A stretch of 64,000 nucleotides of DNA, taken from assembly GCF_023555005.1 (NCBI RefSeq), contig NZ_JAMJPJ010000012.1:1-64000 (forward strand), given 5' to 3'. Below are positions 1 through 10,229 of the stretch, one piece after another. Each line of letters starts with the position of its first letter. The first letter of the stretch is position 1. The position numbers and the translations under genes are program-made. A model generated the notes under the pieces. The model searched no databases and was not told where the DNA came from. It saw only the letters and a list, made by a program, of their open reading frames with translations. Origin of the DNA: Halomonas llamarensis. GTDB lineage: Bacteria; Pseudomonadota; Gammaproteobacteria; Pseudomonadales; Halomonadaceae.

Positions 1-124
1 TGCCCGTTTAAAATCGTATCGCGCCATAGCGACGCGCTACGATAAACTGAAGCGAAACTACGAAAGCATGGTGGCTTTGGCGTGCGGTTTTTTATGGCTC
101 CCAATGTGAAACGTCAACAGGCCC
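1..124 (+). mobile_element. Right end of an IS5-family-like insertion sequence, cut by the window edge
   Basis: The element holds the last codons of a transposase (2-109). It appears to end at 124, where the sequence GAAACGTCAACAGGCCC reads on the other strand as GGGCCTGTTGACGTTTC, the style of terminal repeat found in IS5-family elements. The next bases are TAA, compatible with the short T-A-rich target duplications of that family. Only the right end is visible, so the boundary and family are inferred. The element lies 160 bases upstream of a chemoreceptor gene and might influence its expression. Confidence 0.6.
2..109 (+). CDS. IS5-family transposase, C-terminal 35 residues (partial)
   Basis: Frame 2 is open from the window edge to a TGA at 107-109. 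The peptide contains YRAIATRYDK and ends in a hydrophobic stretch with LACGFLWL. This combination is characteristic of the C-terminus of IS5-family DDE transposases, where the Tyr-Arg-x-Ile-Ala-Thr-Arg-Tyr-Asp block carries the last acidic region. The rest of the gene is outside the window, so intactness cannot be judged. Confidence 0.65.
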   Translation, partial: ARLKSYRAIATRYDKLKRNYESMVALACGFLWLPM

Positions 125-187
125 TAATATATAGGGGATACTTCCCCGAAAGTGCTACTTCCTTCCCTACAACAACGCGTTAAGCTC

Positions 188-215
188 AGTACCGGATGCC
201 CTGGCATCCGGTACT
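188..215. repeat. Perfect 13-bp inverted repeat upstream of the chemoreceptor
   Basis: AGTACCGGATGCC (188-200) and GGCATCCGGTACT (203-215) are exact reverse complements separated by CT. The dyad lies 70 bases before the chemoreceptor start. It has no T-run on either side, so it is not a standard intrinsic terminator. It could be an operator, a cruciform or a leader hairpin. Confidence 0.75.
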
Positions 216-284
216 CTGGCATGAGCGTTGGCCACAACGCATTGCGATGAAACGATTTCAATAACAAAAAGGTAAAGAGACGCT

Positions 285-1934
285 ATGCGATTACTTTCTA
301 TTCTAGCAGCACTGGGATGCTTTTTACTGGCGATCGGTGCGCAAGTGCTAGGGGGGATTTGGGGTTATGCCGGGCTGGTATTGGCCGCTGTCGGTGGCGC
401 AGCTTGGGTGTTTAGCGGTGACTTGGCGGTATATTACGCTGGGCGAGAAGGCCTTGCCGGGCATCGTTCCTGGCTGTGGCCCGTGCACGACTACCGTTCG
501 CTACGCAACATGGCCTACCGCCTCATGCAGCGTGCGAGCAGTACGGCGATTGCTTCGGCTGAAGTATCCCACTACGCGGATTTAATGGACCAACGTCTCG
601 ATAAGCAAGAAGCCATGGCGCGCGATGCTTCTGCCAGTATGAGCGCGATCAATGCCGCTATCGTCCAGGTCTCTACTAGCGCCAATCAGGTAGCGACGCT
701 TTCTGACAGTGCTCGAGATGCCAGTCATCACAACCGCAGCGAGCTTGATGAAGTCATTAACGAGATGATGCAGATCGCTGAGCGTTCGGAGCAGGCGCTC
801 GATGCGCTTAATGCGCTTAACGATAAAATCGAGCGAGTACGCGACGTCACGTCGATGATCGAGGGCATCGCTGAACAAACACATCTGTTATCGCTAAATG
901 CCTCTATTGAAGCCGCGCGGGCGGGCGAGCATGGACGTGGTTTTGCGGTGGTCGCGGGTGAGGTGCGCAACTTGGCACTTAAGACTTCCAACGCGACACA
1001 AAATGTTGATGAACTGGTGAAAGATATGCACCAGAGTGGTCAGAGCGTGGTCGGTACCATGGGGCACCTGATGACGCGTATTAGCGAGCGCTCCGAGGGC
1101 ATCCGTGGCGTGGGTAACAGCCTGGTCAATATCACTGGGGATTTCGACCAAGTACACAGCGAAATCATCAGTGTCGCGGAAGCCATGGAAAATACCCGGC
1201 AACATAGTCAGACAGTCGCGGATAATCTGCGCCAGCTAGAGACGGATGTTGATGAAGGCAACCGCAATATGCACGATTTGGCTGAGCAGGCCCGCGCGCT
1301 AATGGATGCTGCCGAAAGCGTGGATGGCGAGCTAGCACAGCAGCGGCTAAATGGACGTCACCAAGACGTATTCCACGCCGCACGTGAAAGGGCAGATCAA
1401 TTGGGCAAGCTGTTTGAGCAGGCGCTAAAACGTGGCGAACTTTCACAATCGGGTCTATTCGAGCCGCGCTATGAGAAAATTCCAGGGACAAACCCGCCGA
1501 TGTATAAAACCACCTTTGACGACTTTACTGATCGCAACTTGCCGGCGCTTCAGGAGCCGATGCTGAAATCACAAGGGCTAAGCTATGCAATCGCCTGCGA
1601 TCGTAACGGCTATGTACCCACGCATAACGAGGCAACTAGCCGTCAGCCGACTGGGGAATACGCGCATGATCTAAAATTTTGCCGCAGCAAGCGCATTTTT
1701 GATGACCCTACCGGTAGACGCTGTGGAGCGCATGAAAAAGCGCTACTACTGCAAACCTACAAGCGTGATACCGGTGAAATTATGCACGATCTCTCCGTGC
1801 CGGTTTATGTGAACGGTAAGCACTGGGGCGGCTTTCGCGTGGGCTATCAGCCGGAACGCGAAAACCTTGAGGCCGCTATCGGCGATGATGACCAAGGTGA
1901 CGGCAAGGCCAAGGCGTTACCGAGCGGCCGCTAG
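285..1934 (+). CDS. Methyl-accepting chemotaxis protein with C-terminal sensory domain
   Basis: A chemoreceptor that would signal to CheA/CheW. Two hydrophobic segments lie at residues about 4-24 and 25-45 with almost no periplasmic loop, so sensing is likely cytoplasmic. The conserved hairpin tip is at residues about 190-240 ([20 protein letters not shown], then [15 protein letters not shown]). After the coiled coil, residues about 385-525 form a separate C-terminal domain with conserved blocks [20 protein letters not shown] and GGFRVGYQ and several cysteines, a domain found at the C-terminus of many proteobacterial receptors. Its ligand is not known to me. Start ATG has GGTAAAGAG upstream. 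The 3' end overlaps the convergent rarD-like gene by 18 bases. Confidence 0.9.
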   Translation: MRLLSILAALGCFLLAIGAQVLGGIWGYAGLVLAAVGGAAWVFSGDLAVYYAGREGLAGHRSWLWPVHDYRSLRNMAYRLMQRASSTAIASAEVSHYADLMDQRLDKQEAMARDASASMSAINAAIVQVSTSANQVATLSDSARDASHHNRSELDEVINEMMQIAERSEQALDALNALNDKIERVRDVTSMIEGIAEQTHLLSLNASIEAARAGEHGRGFAVVAGEVRNLALKTSNATQNVDELVKDMHQSGQSVVGTMGHLMTRISERSEGIRGVGNSLVNITGDFDQVHSEIISVAEAMENTRQHSQTVADNLRQLETDVDEGNRNMHDLAEQARALMDAAESVDGELAQQRLNGRHQDVFHAARERADQLGKLFEQALKRGELSQSGLFEPRYEKIPGTNPPMYKTTFDDFTDRNLPALQEPMLKSQGLSYAIACDRNGYVPTHNEATSRQPTGEYAHDLKFCRSKRIFDDPTGRRCGAHEKALLLQTYKRDTGEIMHDLSVPVYVNGKHWGGFRVGYQPERENLEAAIGDDDQGDGKAKALPSGR

Positions 1935-2834
1935 GCGCTTATGTGATTGGTGCCAAGCCGAGTAGGAGTACAAGGCAAGGCCGATCCAAATAAGTAAAAA
2001 GCTCATCAGCTGTACGGTGGACAGTGGCTCATGGAAGACACTTAACGCGATAAAAAACTGGATGCTCGGGTTTATGTACATTAAAAAACCGAGTGTTGCC
2101 AAGCGTAGCCGTCGGGCGGCGCCCGCGAACGCCATCAGCGGTAGGGCAGTAATCACGCCGCTGGCGATCAATAGTGCCGTAGTGGTGGGCTCGATGGCAA
2201 AGTGTGAAATCCCCGTTAAGCTCAGCCAGCTAAAGGCTAAAAGCCCCAACGGAAGCAGCAGTAGCGTTTCGACAAAAAGCCCCGAAAGCCCATCAAGAGG
2301 CACCTGTTTGCGAAAAAGCCCGTAGGTGCCGAACGAAAAAGCCAAAATCAAGCTCAGCCATGGCATTTCGCCAAGCAGGGCAAATTGAATCCCAATGGCG
2401 AGTGTTGCAAGCCCTAAGGCGATCAGCTGTAAACGCGCCATGACTTCTCGCAATACCAATATGCCCAGCGCGACGTTAACCAGCGGTGTTAAAAAATAGC
2501 CCAAACTTGCCTGGAGCACCTGCTGTGTTTCCACCGCGTAGATATAGACGCCCCAGTTCAAGCCAATCAGCAGTGCACAAGCGAGGACGCGCCCAAGGCG
2601 CTTAGGCTCGCTAAGCGCGGCGACCACTGGTGGCCAGCGTCTCAACAGGCTGATTAAGCCGATCAAGAAAAGGCACGACCACAAAACACGGTGAATCAAG
2701 ATCTCAAACGCCGGCACACCTTGGAATAGCGCGAAAAAAAGCGGGAAGCAGCCCCACATCAGGTAGGCGGTTACGCCAAAACCTACGCCTTTAACAGCTT
2801 CTGGGTCGCGTACTGGAGTAGGTAAAGACGACAT
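1917..2834 (-). CDS. rarD: RarD-type EamA family permease
   Basis: An inner-membrane protein of 305 residues with about ten hydrophobic segments and two EamA-type halves. Blocks such as [13 protein letters not shown] near the N-terminus, [11 protein letters not shown] around residue 95 and [20 protein letters not shown] near the C-terminus match the RarD subfamily of the drug/metabolite transporter superfamily. RarD is linked to chloramphenicol sensitivity in Pseudomonas, but its true substrate is not established. It is convergent with the upstream chemoreceptor and overlaps its last 18 bases. Confidence 0.88.
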   Translation of the reverse strand: MSSLPTPVRDPEAVKGVGFGVTAYLMWGCFPLFFALFQGVPAFEILIHRVLWSCLFLIGLISLLRRWPPVVAALSEPKRLGRVLACALLIGLNWGVYIYAVETQQVLQASLGYFLTPLVNVALGILVLREVMARLQLIALGLATLAIGIQFALLGEMPWLSLILAFSFGTYGLFRKQVPLDGLSGLFVETLLLLPLGLLAFSWLSLTGISHFAIEPTTTALLIASGVITALPLMAFAGAARRLRLATLGFLMYINPSIQFFIALSVFHEPLSTVQLMSFLLIWIGLALYSYSAWHQSHKRLAAAR

Positions 2835-2953
2835 GACAACCTCGTTGGCAACAAGCGTGGGTAAAAACGGCGTGAAAAAAGTGCGTGAAAAAATGCTAAT
2901 CTAGCATACTAACGAAACAAGATGAGCCATGGCGACAATAAAGGAGATGACCT

Positions 2954-3769
2954 ATGCGTCAGCTAACCACCAGCTTGGTGCAGTGCGATCTCCGCTGGGA
3001 AGACCCTGCGGCCAACCACCGCCACTTAGAAACGTTGCTCGACGATTACGATGGGCGAGATACCGATGTAATTGTCCTGCCGGAAATGTTTTCCACTGGC
3101 TTTACCATGAATTCACGCGAGCAAGCCCAGCCAATGGCTGAGAGCCAAACCGTGGCATGGCTCCAAGCGCAAGCCCAAGCGCGTGGCTGTGTGATGACCG
3201 GAAGCGTTGCGATCCAAGATGGCGGCGACTATTTCAATCGCCTGATCTGGGCCACACCCGACGGTGAGTTAACCACCTATGACAAACGCCATCTGTTTCG
3301 TATGGCGGGCGAGCACGAGCGCTACGATATGGGGGAAACGCGCAAGGTGGTGAGCTGTAAAGGTGTCAGAATTCTGCTTAGCGTCTGCTATGACCTGCGT
3401 TTTCCCGTATGGCAACGCCAGCAGCCCAATGAGGGGGATCATTTTGAGTACGATGCGCTTTTATGTGTCGCCAACTGGCCGGCGCCACGTCGCCACCCTT
3501 GGCGCACGCTACTGCAGGCGCGGGCGATTGAAAACTTAAGCTATGTTATTGGGGTTAACCGGGTAGGCGAAGATGCCAAAGGAATCGCATTTAGCGGCGA
3601 CTCGATGCTGGTGGATTTTAAAGGCGAGCCGCTCATTGACCGTCCTGCTTATGAAGGGTTTATCGAAACCGGGACGCTGGACCTTGATGCGTTGGACGCT
3701 TTTCGCGAGAAGTTTCCCGCTTGGCAAGATGCCGACCGGTTTCAGCTATTGCCAGGAGTTGGCCAATGA
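2954..3769 (+). CDS. yafV: Omega-amidase (carbon-nitrogen hydrolase family, YafV-like)
   Basis: A nitrilase-superfamily enzyme of 271 residues. The catalytic triad is visible as E44 (VLPEMFSTGF), K111 (YDKRHLF) and C145 (SVCYDLRFP). YafV-type proteins hydrolyse alpha-ketoglutaramate and related omega-amides, probably repairing side products of glutamine transamination. AAGGAG lies 8 bases before the ATG. The stop codon overlaps the start of rsuA (ATGA), so the two genes are likely cotranscribed. Confidence 0.9.
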   Translation: MRQLTTSLVQCDLRWEDPAANHRHLETLLDDYDGRDTDVIVLPEMFSTGFTMNSREQAQPMAESQTVAWLQAQAQARGCVMTGSVAIQDGGDYFNRLIWATPDGELTTYDKRHLFRMAGEHERYDMGETRKVVSCKGVRILLSVCYDLRFPVWQRQQPNEGDHFEYDALLCVANWPAPRRHPWRTLLQARAIENLSYVIGVNRVGEDAKGIAFSGDSMLVDFKGEPLIDRPAYEGFIETGTLDLDALDAFREKFPAWQDADRFQLLPGVGQ

Positions 3770-4473
3770 TGCGTCTTGATCGTTTTTTAAGTGAAACCAC
3801 ACCATTAACGCGCAGCTTGGCCAAGCGCGCGCTCAAAAACGGTGAGGTTGAGCTTAACGGCGAGCCTATCAAGCAAGCTGCCACGCAAATGGATCCGGAA
3901 AGCGATACGGTGAGGTGGCAAGGTGAGCCTTTAGCGCTTGTGGGGCTGCGTTACGTGATGCTGAACAAGCCGCTTGAGGTGGAATGTAGCGCCCGGCGCG
4001 GCTTTTACCCCCGCGTGGTGGATTTGATCGACCTGCCCAAAGCCGAACGCTTAAAACCCGTTGGGCGCTTAGATGTGGATACCACCGGCCTTTTGCTTTT
4101 AACCGATGATGGTCAGTGGGCGCATCGTATTACCTCGCCAAAGCACCGCAGCGCTAAGGTTTACCGCGCGACGCTAGCTTCACCCTTGGAAGGGGTAGCG
4201 GCACAAAGCGCGGTAGAGCAAGTAGCAGAGGGATTACTGTTAGATGGTGAGGAAGAGCCAACTAAGCCCGCAACGCTAACGCTGCTAAGCCCAACACAAG
4301 CGGAGTTGACCATCACCGAAGGACGCTATCATCAGGTGAAGCGCATGTTCGGGGCCTTGGGCAACCGAGTGGAATCGCTGCATCGCGCTTCAATAGGCGA
4401 GCTTGTGCTTGATGCGAATCTTCCACCCGGCGAATGGCGCGAATTGACTGCCGACGAAATCGCGCTGTTTTAA
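3766..4473 (+). CDS. rsuA: 16S rRNA pseudouridine(516) synthase RsuA
   Basis: Modifies U516 of 16S rRNA. From the ATG at 3766 the protein is 235 residues, like E. coli RsuA (231). An S4 RNA-binding domain covers the first 50 residues (DRFLSETTPLTRSLAKRALK). The catalytic block GRLDVDTTGLLLLTDDG places the nucleophilic Asp at 103. EGRYHQVKRM is the conserved C-terminal motif. A second in-frame ATG at 3769 is possible. The start overlaps the yafV stop by four bases. Confidence 0.93.
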   Translation: MMRLDRFLSETTPLTRSLAKRALKNGEVELNGEPIKQAATQMDPESDTVRWQGEPLALVGLRYVMLNKPLEVECSARRGFYPRVVDLIDLPKAERLKPVGRLDVDTTGLLLLTDDGQWAHRITSPKHRSAKVYRATLASPLEGVAAQSAVEQVAEGLLLDGEEEPTKPATLTLLSPTQAELTITEGRYHQVKRMFGALGNRVESLHRASIGELVLDANLPPGEWRELTADEIALF

Positions 4474-4489
4474 TTGAGTTTTTACCCGC

Positions 4490-6070
4490 CTACACCAGCT
4501 TTGCGGCACTCACTAGCCGCTTGGTGTAGGCATGCTGGGGGGCGTTGAGCACCTCTTCGCAGGTGCCGGCCTCCAGGACTTCTCCCTCTTTCAGCACCAT
4601 GATGCGGTGCGCCATGGCGCGAACAACGGCAAGGTCATGGCTAATAAACAGATAGCTAAGCTGCCGTTTTGACTGTAAATCGCGCAGCAGTGTGACCATT
4701 TGTTTCTGTACGGTCCGATCCAGCGCTGAGGTAGGCTCATCGAGCACGAGAAGCTCAGGCTCCAGAATGATGGCCCGAGCAATGGCGATGCGCTGGCGCT
4801 GACCGCCGGAAAACTCATGCGGGTAGCGCGCGGCGACACTCTCAGGTAGACCCACTTCCGTCAGCGTACGATGAACGTGCTTGGTTACCTCGGCAATAGA
4901 AAGCGCAGGAAAATGAAACCGTAGCCCCTCGCTAATAATATCGAACACCGGCATACGCGGTGAGAGCGCACCGTAAGGGTCTTGAAACACCATTTGAAAG
5001 CGATGGCGCTCTTTTCTTAGCGCTTTGCCTGAAAGCGCATTCAGGGTGTCATCCCCCAGCGTGATCTCGCCGCGGCTTTCTACCATACGCATGACCGCAG
5101 AGGCCAGGGTGGTCTTCCCTGAACCGGATTCCCCAACAATACCCAAGGTTTCGCCAGGTGCGACGTATAAGTCCATGGGTTGTACCGCCTCAAACGGAGG
5201 GGGTGCGCGGCGGAAAAGACCGGCTTTGGGTCGCGCAAAGCTGACGCTGAGTTGTTTCGCGGTGAGCCGTGGCGATACTCGCCCCACCGGCGACGGGCGC
5301 CCTTCGGGTTCGGCTGAGATCAGTGCCTTTGTGTAGTCGCTTTTAGGCGCTTTAAACACCTGCCCGACGGTGCCGCTCTCTTGCACCTGACCCTGGTACA
5401 GCACACACACACGGTCAGCATGAGCGCGCACCAGATTGAGGTCGTGGGTAATAAACAGCATTCCCATGCCGTGGTGGTCGCGCAGCTCGCGCAACAAGGC
5501 AAGGATTTCTTGCTGTACGGTGACATCCAGCGCGGTGGTAGGTTCGTCGGCAATCAGCAGCTTGGGATGGTTGGCAATCGCCATGGCAATCATGACCCGC
5601 TGGCGTTGCCCGCCAGAGAGCTGGTGGGGCCAGACATCCAAGAGCTCTTCCGCGCGGGGGAGTTTGACCTGCTCAAGCAGCGTTTTGGCATGCTTTCGTA
5701 CATCGCGGCCGCTTAAGCCCTGATGCAGTTTGATCGTTTCGCCGATCTGTTTGCCGATGCGATGAAGCGGGTTGAGCGACGTCATCGGTTCCTGAAAAAT
5801 AAACCCCACTTGGTGGCCGCGAATGGCATTCCACTGTGGTCGTTTCAGTGCTTCAAGGTTGGTGCCTAAGAGAAAACGCTCCCCGCTAACGCGTGAGTTC
5901 TCGGGGAGCAGGTTCATCACGCCCAGCGCGGAAACGGATTTTCCAGAACCGGATTCTCCCACCAGCGCTAGCGTTTCTCCAGCGTTGACGTCAAAGCTTA
6001 AGCCATCCACCACCGGGGTGCCGTCAAAATCGACGCTAAGGTGTTTAACCGATAGCAATGCTTCAGCCAT
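4490..6070 (-). CDS. yejF: YejF, duplicated ABC ATPase of a peptide importer
   Basis: The energising subunit of the YejABEF importer, 526 residues, two complete ATPase modules in one chain. Each half has a Walker A (GESGSGKS, then GESGSGKT), an LSGGQRQR or FSGGQRQR signature and a DEPT Walker B. I chose the ATG at 6070, eight bases inside the end of yejE, because homologues begin with the first ABC domain at this point. The open frame extends 38 codons further upstream into yejE without good family-like sequence. YejABEF imports oligopeptides, including microcin C in E. coli. Confidence 0.93.
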   Translation of the reverse strand: MAEALLSVKHLSVDFDGTPVVDGLSFDVNAGETLALVGESGSGKSVSALGVMNLLPENSRVSGERFLLGTNLEALKRPQWNAIRGHQVGFIFQEPMTSLNPLHRIGKQIGETIKLHQGLSGRDVRKHAKTLLEQVKLPRAEELLDVWPHQLSGGQRQRVMIAMAIANHPKLLIADEPTTALDVTVQQEILALLRELRDHHGMGMLFITHDLNLVRAHADRVCVLYQGQVQESGTVGQVFKAPKSDYTKALISAEPEGRPSPVGRVSPRLTAKQLSVSFARPKAGLFRRAPPPFEAVQPMDLYVAPGETLGIVGESGSGKTTLASAVMRMVESRGEITLGDDTLNALSGKALRKERHRFQMVFQDPYGALSPRMPVFDIISEGLRFHFPALSIAEVTKHVHRTLTEVGLPESVAARYPHEFSGGQRQRIAIARAIILEPELLVLDEPTSALDRTVQKQMVTLLRDLQSKRQLSYLFISHDLAVVRAMAHRIMVLKEGEVLEAGTCEEVLNAPQHAYTKRLVSAAKLV

Positions 6071-7130
6071 GAGGAGCCTCCTGTGATGCAGTCGCTTGCG
6101 CCGGCTGCTGCTTGACATGGCGCGGGTCGAACGCATCGCGAAGCCCTTCACCGATAAACACCAGTAGCGACAGCATGATCGCAAGCGTCATAAACGCCGT
6201 GATGCCAAGCCAAGGCGCATGCAAATTATTCTTGCCTTGTGCGGCCAATTCCCCTAGCGATGGCGAGCCGGGCGGTAGCCCAAAGCCGAGAAAATCCAGT
6301 GCCGTTAAGGTGCCGATGGCGCCGGTGAAAATAAAGGGGATAAACGTGAGCGTGGCGACCATGGCGTTGGGGAGTACATGGCGCCACATGATCAGCCTTG
6401 ATGGTAGCCCCATGGCCTTGGCCGCGCGAACATACTCCAAGTTGCGTGCCCGCAGAAATTCTGCGCGCACGATATCGACAAGCCCCAGCCATGAGAACAG
6501 CAGCATAATGCCCAATAGCCACCAAAACCCCGGTTGCACGAAGCTTGCCAGAATAATGAGCAAAAATAGCACCGGCAGCCCCGACCAGATTTCGGTCACG
6601 CGTTGGCCGATTAAATCGACCTTACCGCCGAAGTAGCCTTGAATACCGCCGAACAGCACGCCTATCACTAGTGAACCAGCGGTTAGGACCAGCGCAAACG
6701 CAACCGAAAGTCGAAAGCCGTAGATAACCCGAGCAAGCACATCGCGGCCTTGGTCGTCGGTGCCTAGCCAGTGGCGGCTATCCGGCGGCGCAGGGGAGGG
6801 GCGCGTCATGTGCATATCCAGCGTCTGGTATGAGAAGGGTATTATCGGCCACAGCGCCCAACCGTGATCGCGAATCTGTTCTTGTATGAACGGGTCAAGG
6901 TAATCGGTCCGCGTGGGGAAAAAGCCGTCAAACTCGGTTTCCGGGTAGTCGATTAAAAGCGGCACGTACCAACTGCCGTCATACTGCATGACGATGGGCT
7001 TGTCGTTAGCGATCAGTTCGGCAAACAGGCTTAGCACGAAAAGCACGCCAAACAGCCATAGCGATACATAGGCACGTCGGTTGGCGCGAAAAGCGGCGAG
7101 GCGGCGACGGGTAATCGGCGACACGGTCAT
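6063..7130 (-). CDS. yejE: YejE, permease subunit of peptide ABC importer
   Basis: Inner-membrane permease of 355 residues. One N-terminal transmembrane helix (residues about 22-42) is followed by a periplasmic loop with the motif [20 protein letters not shown], typical of DppC/OppC-type permeases, and then a BPD_transp core with the EAA-like loop [13 protein letters not shown]. Its ATG overlaps the yejB stop (ATGA), indicating translational coupling. Confidence 0.93.
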   Translation of the reverse strand: MTVSPITRRRLAAFRANRRAYVSLWLFGVLFVLSLFAELIANDKPIVMQYDGSWYVPLLIDYPETEFDGFFPTRTDYLDPFIQEQIRDHGWALWPIIPFSYQTLDMHMTRPSPAPPDSRHWLGTDDQGRDVLARVIYGFRLSVAFALVLTAGSLVIGVLFGGIQGYFGGKVDLIGQRVTEIWSGLPVLFLLIILASFVQPGFWWLLGIMLLFSWLGLVDIVRAEFLRARNLEYVRAAKAMGLPSRLIMWRHVLPNAMVATLTFIPFIFTGAIGTLTALDFLGFGLPPGSPSLGELAAQGKNNLHAPWLGITAFMTLAIMLSLLVFIGEGLRDAFDPRHVKQQPAQATASQEAPHG

Positions 7131-8200
7131 GACTCCCGGGTGGCAAAATCGATGCGCGGGTCAACCCACACATAGGTCAAATCGGACACGAGCTTCAGCA
7201 ACAAACCCATCAGTGTGTAAAGATAAAGCGTGCCAAAAATGACCGGGTAATCGCGCTGCATTACCGCCTCGAAACCGAGGAGCCCTAAACCATCGAGCGA
7301 GAAGATGACCTCGATCAGTAGGGCGCCGGTAAAGAAGATCCCCACCAGTGCCGCAGGTAGCCCGGCGATAATGATCAGCATCGCATTGCGAAACACATGG
7401 CCATAGAGAATCCGCTGTTCGTCGGCGCCTTTGGCCCGCGCGGTGAGCACATACTGTTTGTGAATTTCGTCTAAAAAGCTGTTCTTGGTCAGCATGGTCA
7501 GTGTGGCGAAGCTGCCGATTGAGGCGGCAATGACGGGCAACGTGATATGCCAAAAGTAGTCTTTGGTTTTGCCCCAGGTCGAGAGTTGATCAAAACCCGG
7601 TGAGGTGAGCCCGCGTAAGGGGAACCAGTCGAGATAGGTGCCGCCAGCAAACAGTACAATGAGTAAAACCGCGAAGAGAAAGCCGGGAATGGCGTAGCCA
7701 ACAATCACCAGGCCTGAGGTCCAAACGTCAAATTTTGATCCGTGTTTGAGGGCCTTGCGAATCCCCAGTGGGATCGAGATTAAATACACCAGCAGCGTGG
7801 TCCATAGCCCTAGCGAGATAGAGACCGGTAGACGTTCCAGCATTAACTCGATAACCGGTCGGTCACGAAAGAAGCTGGTACCAAAATCGAAGGTAAGATA
7901 ATCCCCCATCATGCCGAGGAAACGCTCATGCGCAGGCTCGTTGAAGCCAAACTGCTGCTCTAACTGCTCAATAAAGCGCGGGTCGACACCTCGGGCACCG
8001 CGAGAATCATCGCTAACTTGCACGTCACCGCCGCCCATATCAAGGCGCGTGCTGGCCATGGCGTCCGCACCCTCAAAACGCGCCAGCATCTGGTCAATGG
8101 GCCCGCCGGGAGCGGCCTGCACAATGATAAAGTTGAGCAGCATGATCCCCACCAGCGTCGGAATCATGAATAGTAGTCGGCGTAAGGTATAATGCGCCAC
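7127..8200 (-). CDS. yejB: YejB, permease subunit of peptide ABC importer
   Basis: A DppB/OppB-type permease of 357 residues, starting [20 protein letters not shown], with the EAA-type loop [16 protein letters not shown] near residue 235. The start codon is GTG with AAGGAG upstream. It sits 22 bases after yejA in the same direction. The extracytoplasmic insert after the first helix (residues about 35-90) is typical of YejB. Confidence 0.93.
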   Translation of the reverse strand: MAHYTLRRLLFMIPTLVGIMLLNFIIVQAAPGGPIDQMLARFEGADAMASTRLDMGGGDVQVSDDSRGARGVDPRFIEQLEQQFGFNEPAHERFLGMMGDYLTFDFGTSFFRDRPVIELMLERLPVSISLGLWTTLLVYLISIPLGIRKALKHGSKFDVWTSGLVIVGYAIPGFLFAVLLIVLFAGGTYLDWFPLRGLTSPGFDQLSTWGKTKDYFWHITLPVIAASIGSFATLTMLTKNSFLDEIHKQYVLTARAKGADEQRILYGHVFRNAMLIIIAGLPAALVGIFFTGALLIEVIFSLDGLGLLGFEAVMQRDYPVIFGTLYLYTLMGLLLKLVSDLTYVWVDPRIDFATRES

Positions 8201-8222
8201 GGCGGGGCTCCTTCAGCAAATG

Positions 8223-10157
8223 TCAGCGACCGCTGCGGCGGCTCTTGAGCTGGGCTTCGCGCTCAGTATCGACCCACCACGCGTCGAAATCCATGGCGTA
8301 TTTAGGAAACGGCTTGGGATACCTGAATTTATCCCACACAGCAATGCGTGTTTCCCCAGAGTGGTAGTGGGGAATGACGTAAAACCCCCAGCGCAGCACG
8401 CGGTCAAGCGCATGGGTGACGGTGTGGAGTTCATTTCGGCTGCTGGCGCGAATTAATTGCTCAACCAGTTGGTCAACCGCTGGGTGTGACAATCCCATCA
8501 GGTTACGGCTTTGCGGCTGCTGCGCTGCGGCACTGGTCCAAAAGTCACGCTGTTCATTACCTGGGTTATTCGACTGGGGAAATTGGCTAATGACCATGTC
8601 GTAGTCAAAGCTACGTAGCCGATTAAGATACTGGTTGATATCGACGATACGTAACGAGGTTTGCACGCCCAGGCGGGCCATATTGCGCAGCATCGGTTGG
8701 ACAACGCGTTCGAGTCCTGAATCGTAAAGCAGTACCTCAAGCGTCAGCGGCTTGCCGCTTTCTTGGTGGACCAAACGCTGGCCCTCTACGTGATAGCCCG
8801 CCTCGCGCAAAAGGGTAAGCGCGCGATGCAGTCGCTCGCGTCGGTCTTCAGGTTGATCAATGGGTAGCGGCTGAGTGAAAAGCCTATCGGAGCGGTGCGA
8901 GTCAATGAGTTCATCGCGAAATGGCTCAAGTAGCGCAAGCGCTTCTTTGCTGGGTTTCCCTGTGGCCTGCATCTCGGAATTTTGGAAAAAGCTCTCAGTA
9001 CGCTGATAGGCGTCGTAGAAAATATTGGTATTCAACCAGGGAAAGTCGAAAGTCAAGCTCAGCGCTTCGCGCACCCTGGGGTCTTGGAATTTCGGCTTGC
9101 GTAGGTTAAAAACAAACGCCTGCATACGCGAGGGGGTTACATCGGGAATGGTAATGCGTTTGATCAATCCCTCGTGATACGCGGGAAAATCGTAGCCGAT
9201 AGCCCATGTGGCGGCGCGGGCATCGGTGCGAAAATCGGTTAAACCCGCTTTAAAGGCCTGCCAAGCAATATCACGGTCGCGATAGTAGTCGTAGGCCAAA
9301 CGGTCAATGTTATAGCGCCCAACATTGACCGGTAGATCTTTCCCCCAATAGTTATCATCGCGTTTAAAGATGATACGCCGCCCAGGGTCGACGGTGTCGA
9401 TTTGATAAGGGCCAGAGCCAGGGTGTTTGGCCAGCGTTGGCGCAGTGAAATCGTGTGATTCCCAGTAATGGCGGGGCAAAATCGGCATCTGCGCGACAAT
9501 CAAGGGCAGTTCACGCGAGTCGGTATCGTTAAGATTAAAGCGCACGCGATGATCTTCAAGTGCGACGGCGTCGTCTACCCCCGCGTAATAATTGCGGTAG
9601 AAAGGGTTGCCTTCTTCGCGTAGCACATCAAGGGTAAAGACGACGTCGTCGGCGGTAATGGGTTCACCATCGTGAAAGCGGGCCTCAGGGCGAAGGTCAA
9701 ACTCGATCCACTCGCGCTCGGGGTCTAGCCGAACGCCGCTAGCCAGCAATCCATAAAGGCTAAAAGGCTCGTTGGGGTTGCTGGCCATCAGCGTATCGTA
9801 AATCTGTGAAATACCGCTTGCAGGCGTACCGCGAATGATAAATGGGTTGGTGGAGTCGAAGCTACCGCCGACGGCAGTGCGGGTCATGCTCCCCCCTTTG
9901 GGCGCATCAGGGTTGACATGGGGGAAGTGAGGGAAGTTTTCGGGCAGTGCTGGTGTGTCGTATAGGGCTAACGCGTAGCGGGTCTCCACGCTGTTCTCAC
10001 TTTTACGCTCAGGCATTTCGGCCTGCGTGGGGGCGGCAACTTGTGGTTTAGCTAGGGCAGTCAACGCTGAAAAAAAGCAAATCAGCACCGCTAAGCACTG
10101 CCACCAACGGCGTTGGTCAAGGGAGCCGGTTAACGACGCGCTACCAATCTGCTTCAT
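8223..10157 (-). CDS. yejA: YejA, periplasmic peptide-binding protein
   Basis: The solute-binding protein of the Yej importer, 644 residues (SBP_bac_5 family). A signal peptide with hydrophobic core CLAVLICFFSALTALA lies near residues 20-35. Conserved blocks include ARFHDGEPITADDVVFTLD and the LREAGY region. I chose the ATG at 10157 because GGGGAAAG lies directly upstream and it gives a clean signal sequence. The open frame starts ten codons earlier. It is the first gene of yejA-yejB-yejE-yejF. Confidence 0.92.
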   Translation of the reverse strand: MKQIGSASLTGSLDQRRWWQCLAVLICFFSALTALAKPQVAAPTQAEMPERKSENSVETRYALALYDTPALPENFPHFPHVNPDAPKGGSMTRTAVGGSFDSTNPFIIRGTPASGISQIYDTLMASNPNEPFSLYGLLASGVRLDPEREWIEFDLRPEARFHDGEPITADDVVFTLDVLREEGNPFYRNYYAGVDDAVALEDHRVRFNLNDTDSRELPLIVAQMPILPRHYWESHDFTAPTLAKHPGSGPYQIDTVDPGRRIIFKRDDNYWGKDLPVNVGRYNIDRLAYDYYRDRDIAWQAFKAGLTDFRTDARAATWAIGYDFPAYHEGLIKRITIPDVTPSRMQAFVFNLRKPKFQDPRVREALSLTFDFPWLNTNIFYDAYQRTESFFQNSEMQATGKPSKEALALLEPFRDELIDSHRSDRLFTQPLPIDQPEDRRERLHRALTLLREAGYHVEGQRLVHQESGKPLTLEVLLYDSGLERVVQPMLRNMARLGVQTSLRIVDINQYLNRLRSFDYDMVISQFPQSNNPGNEQRDFWTSAAAQQPQSRNLMGLSHPAVDQLVEQLIRASSRNELHTVTHALDRVLRWGFYVIPHYHSGETRIAVWDKFRYPKPFPKYAMDFDAWWVDTEREAQLKSRRSGR

Positions 10158-10229
10158 GGTCTTTCCCCGGTTGCTTTTTGCGGGCACGTTTAGCCGCTTG
10201 GTGGCGGTTAAGTCCTAAGAGTAATAAAG

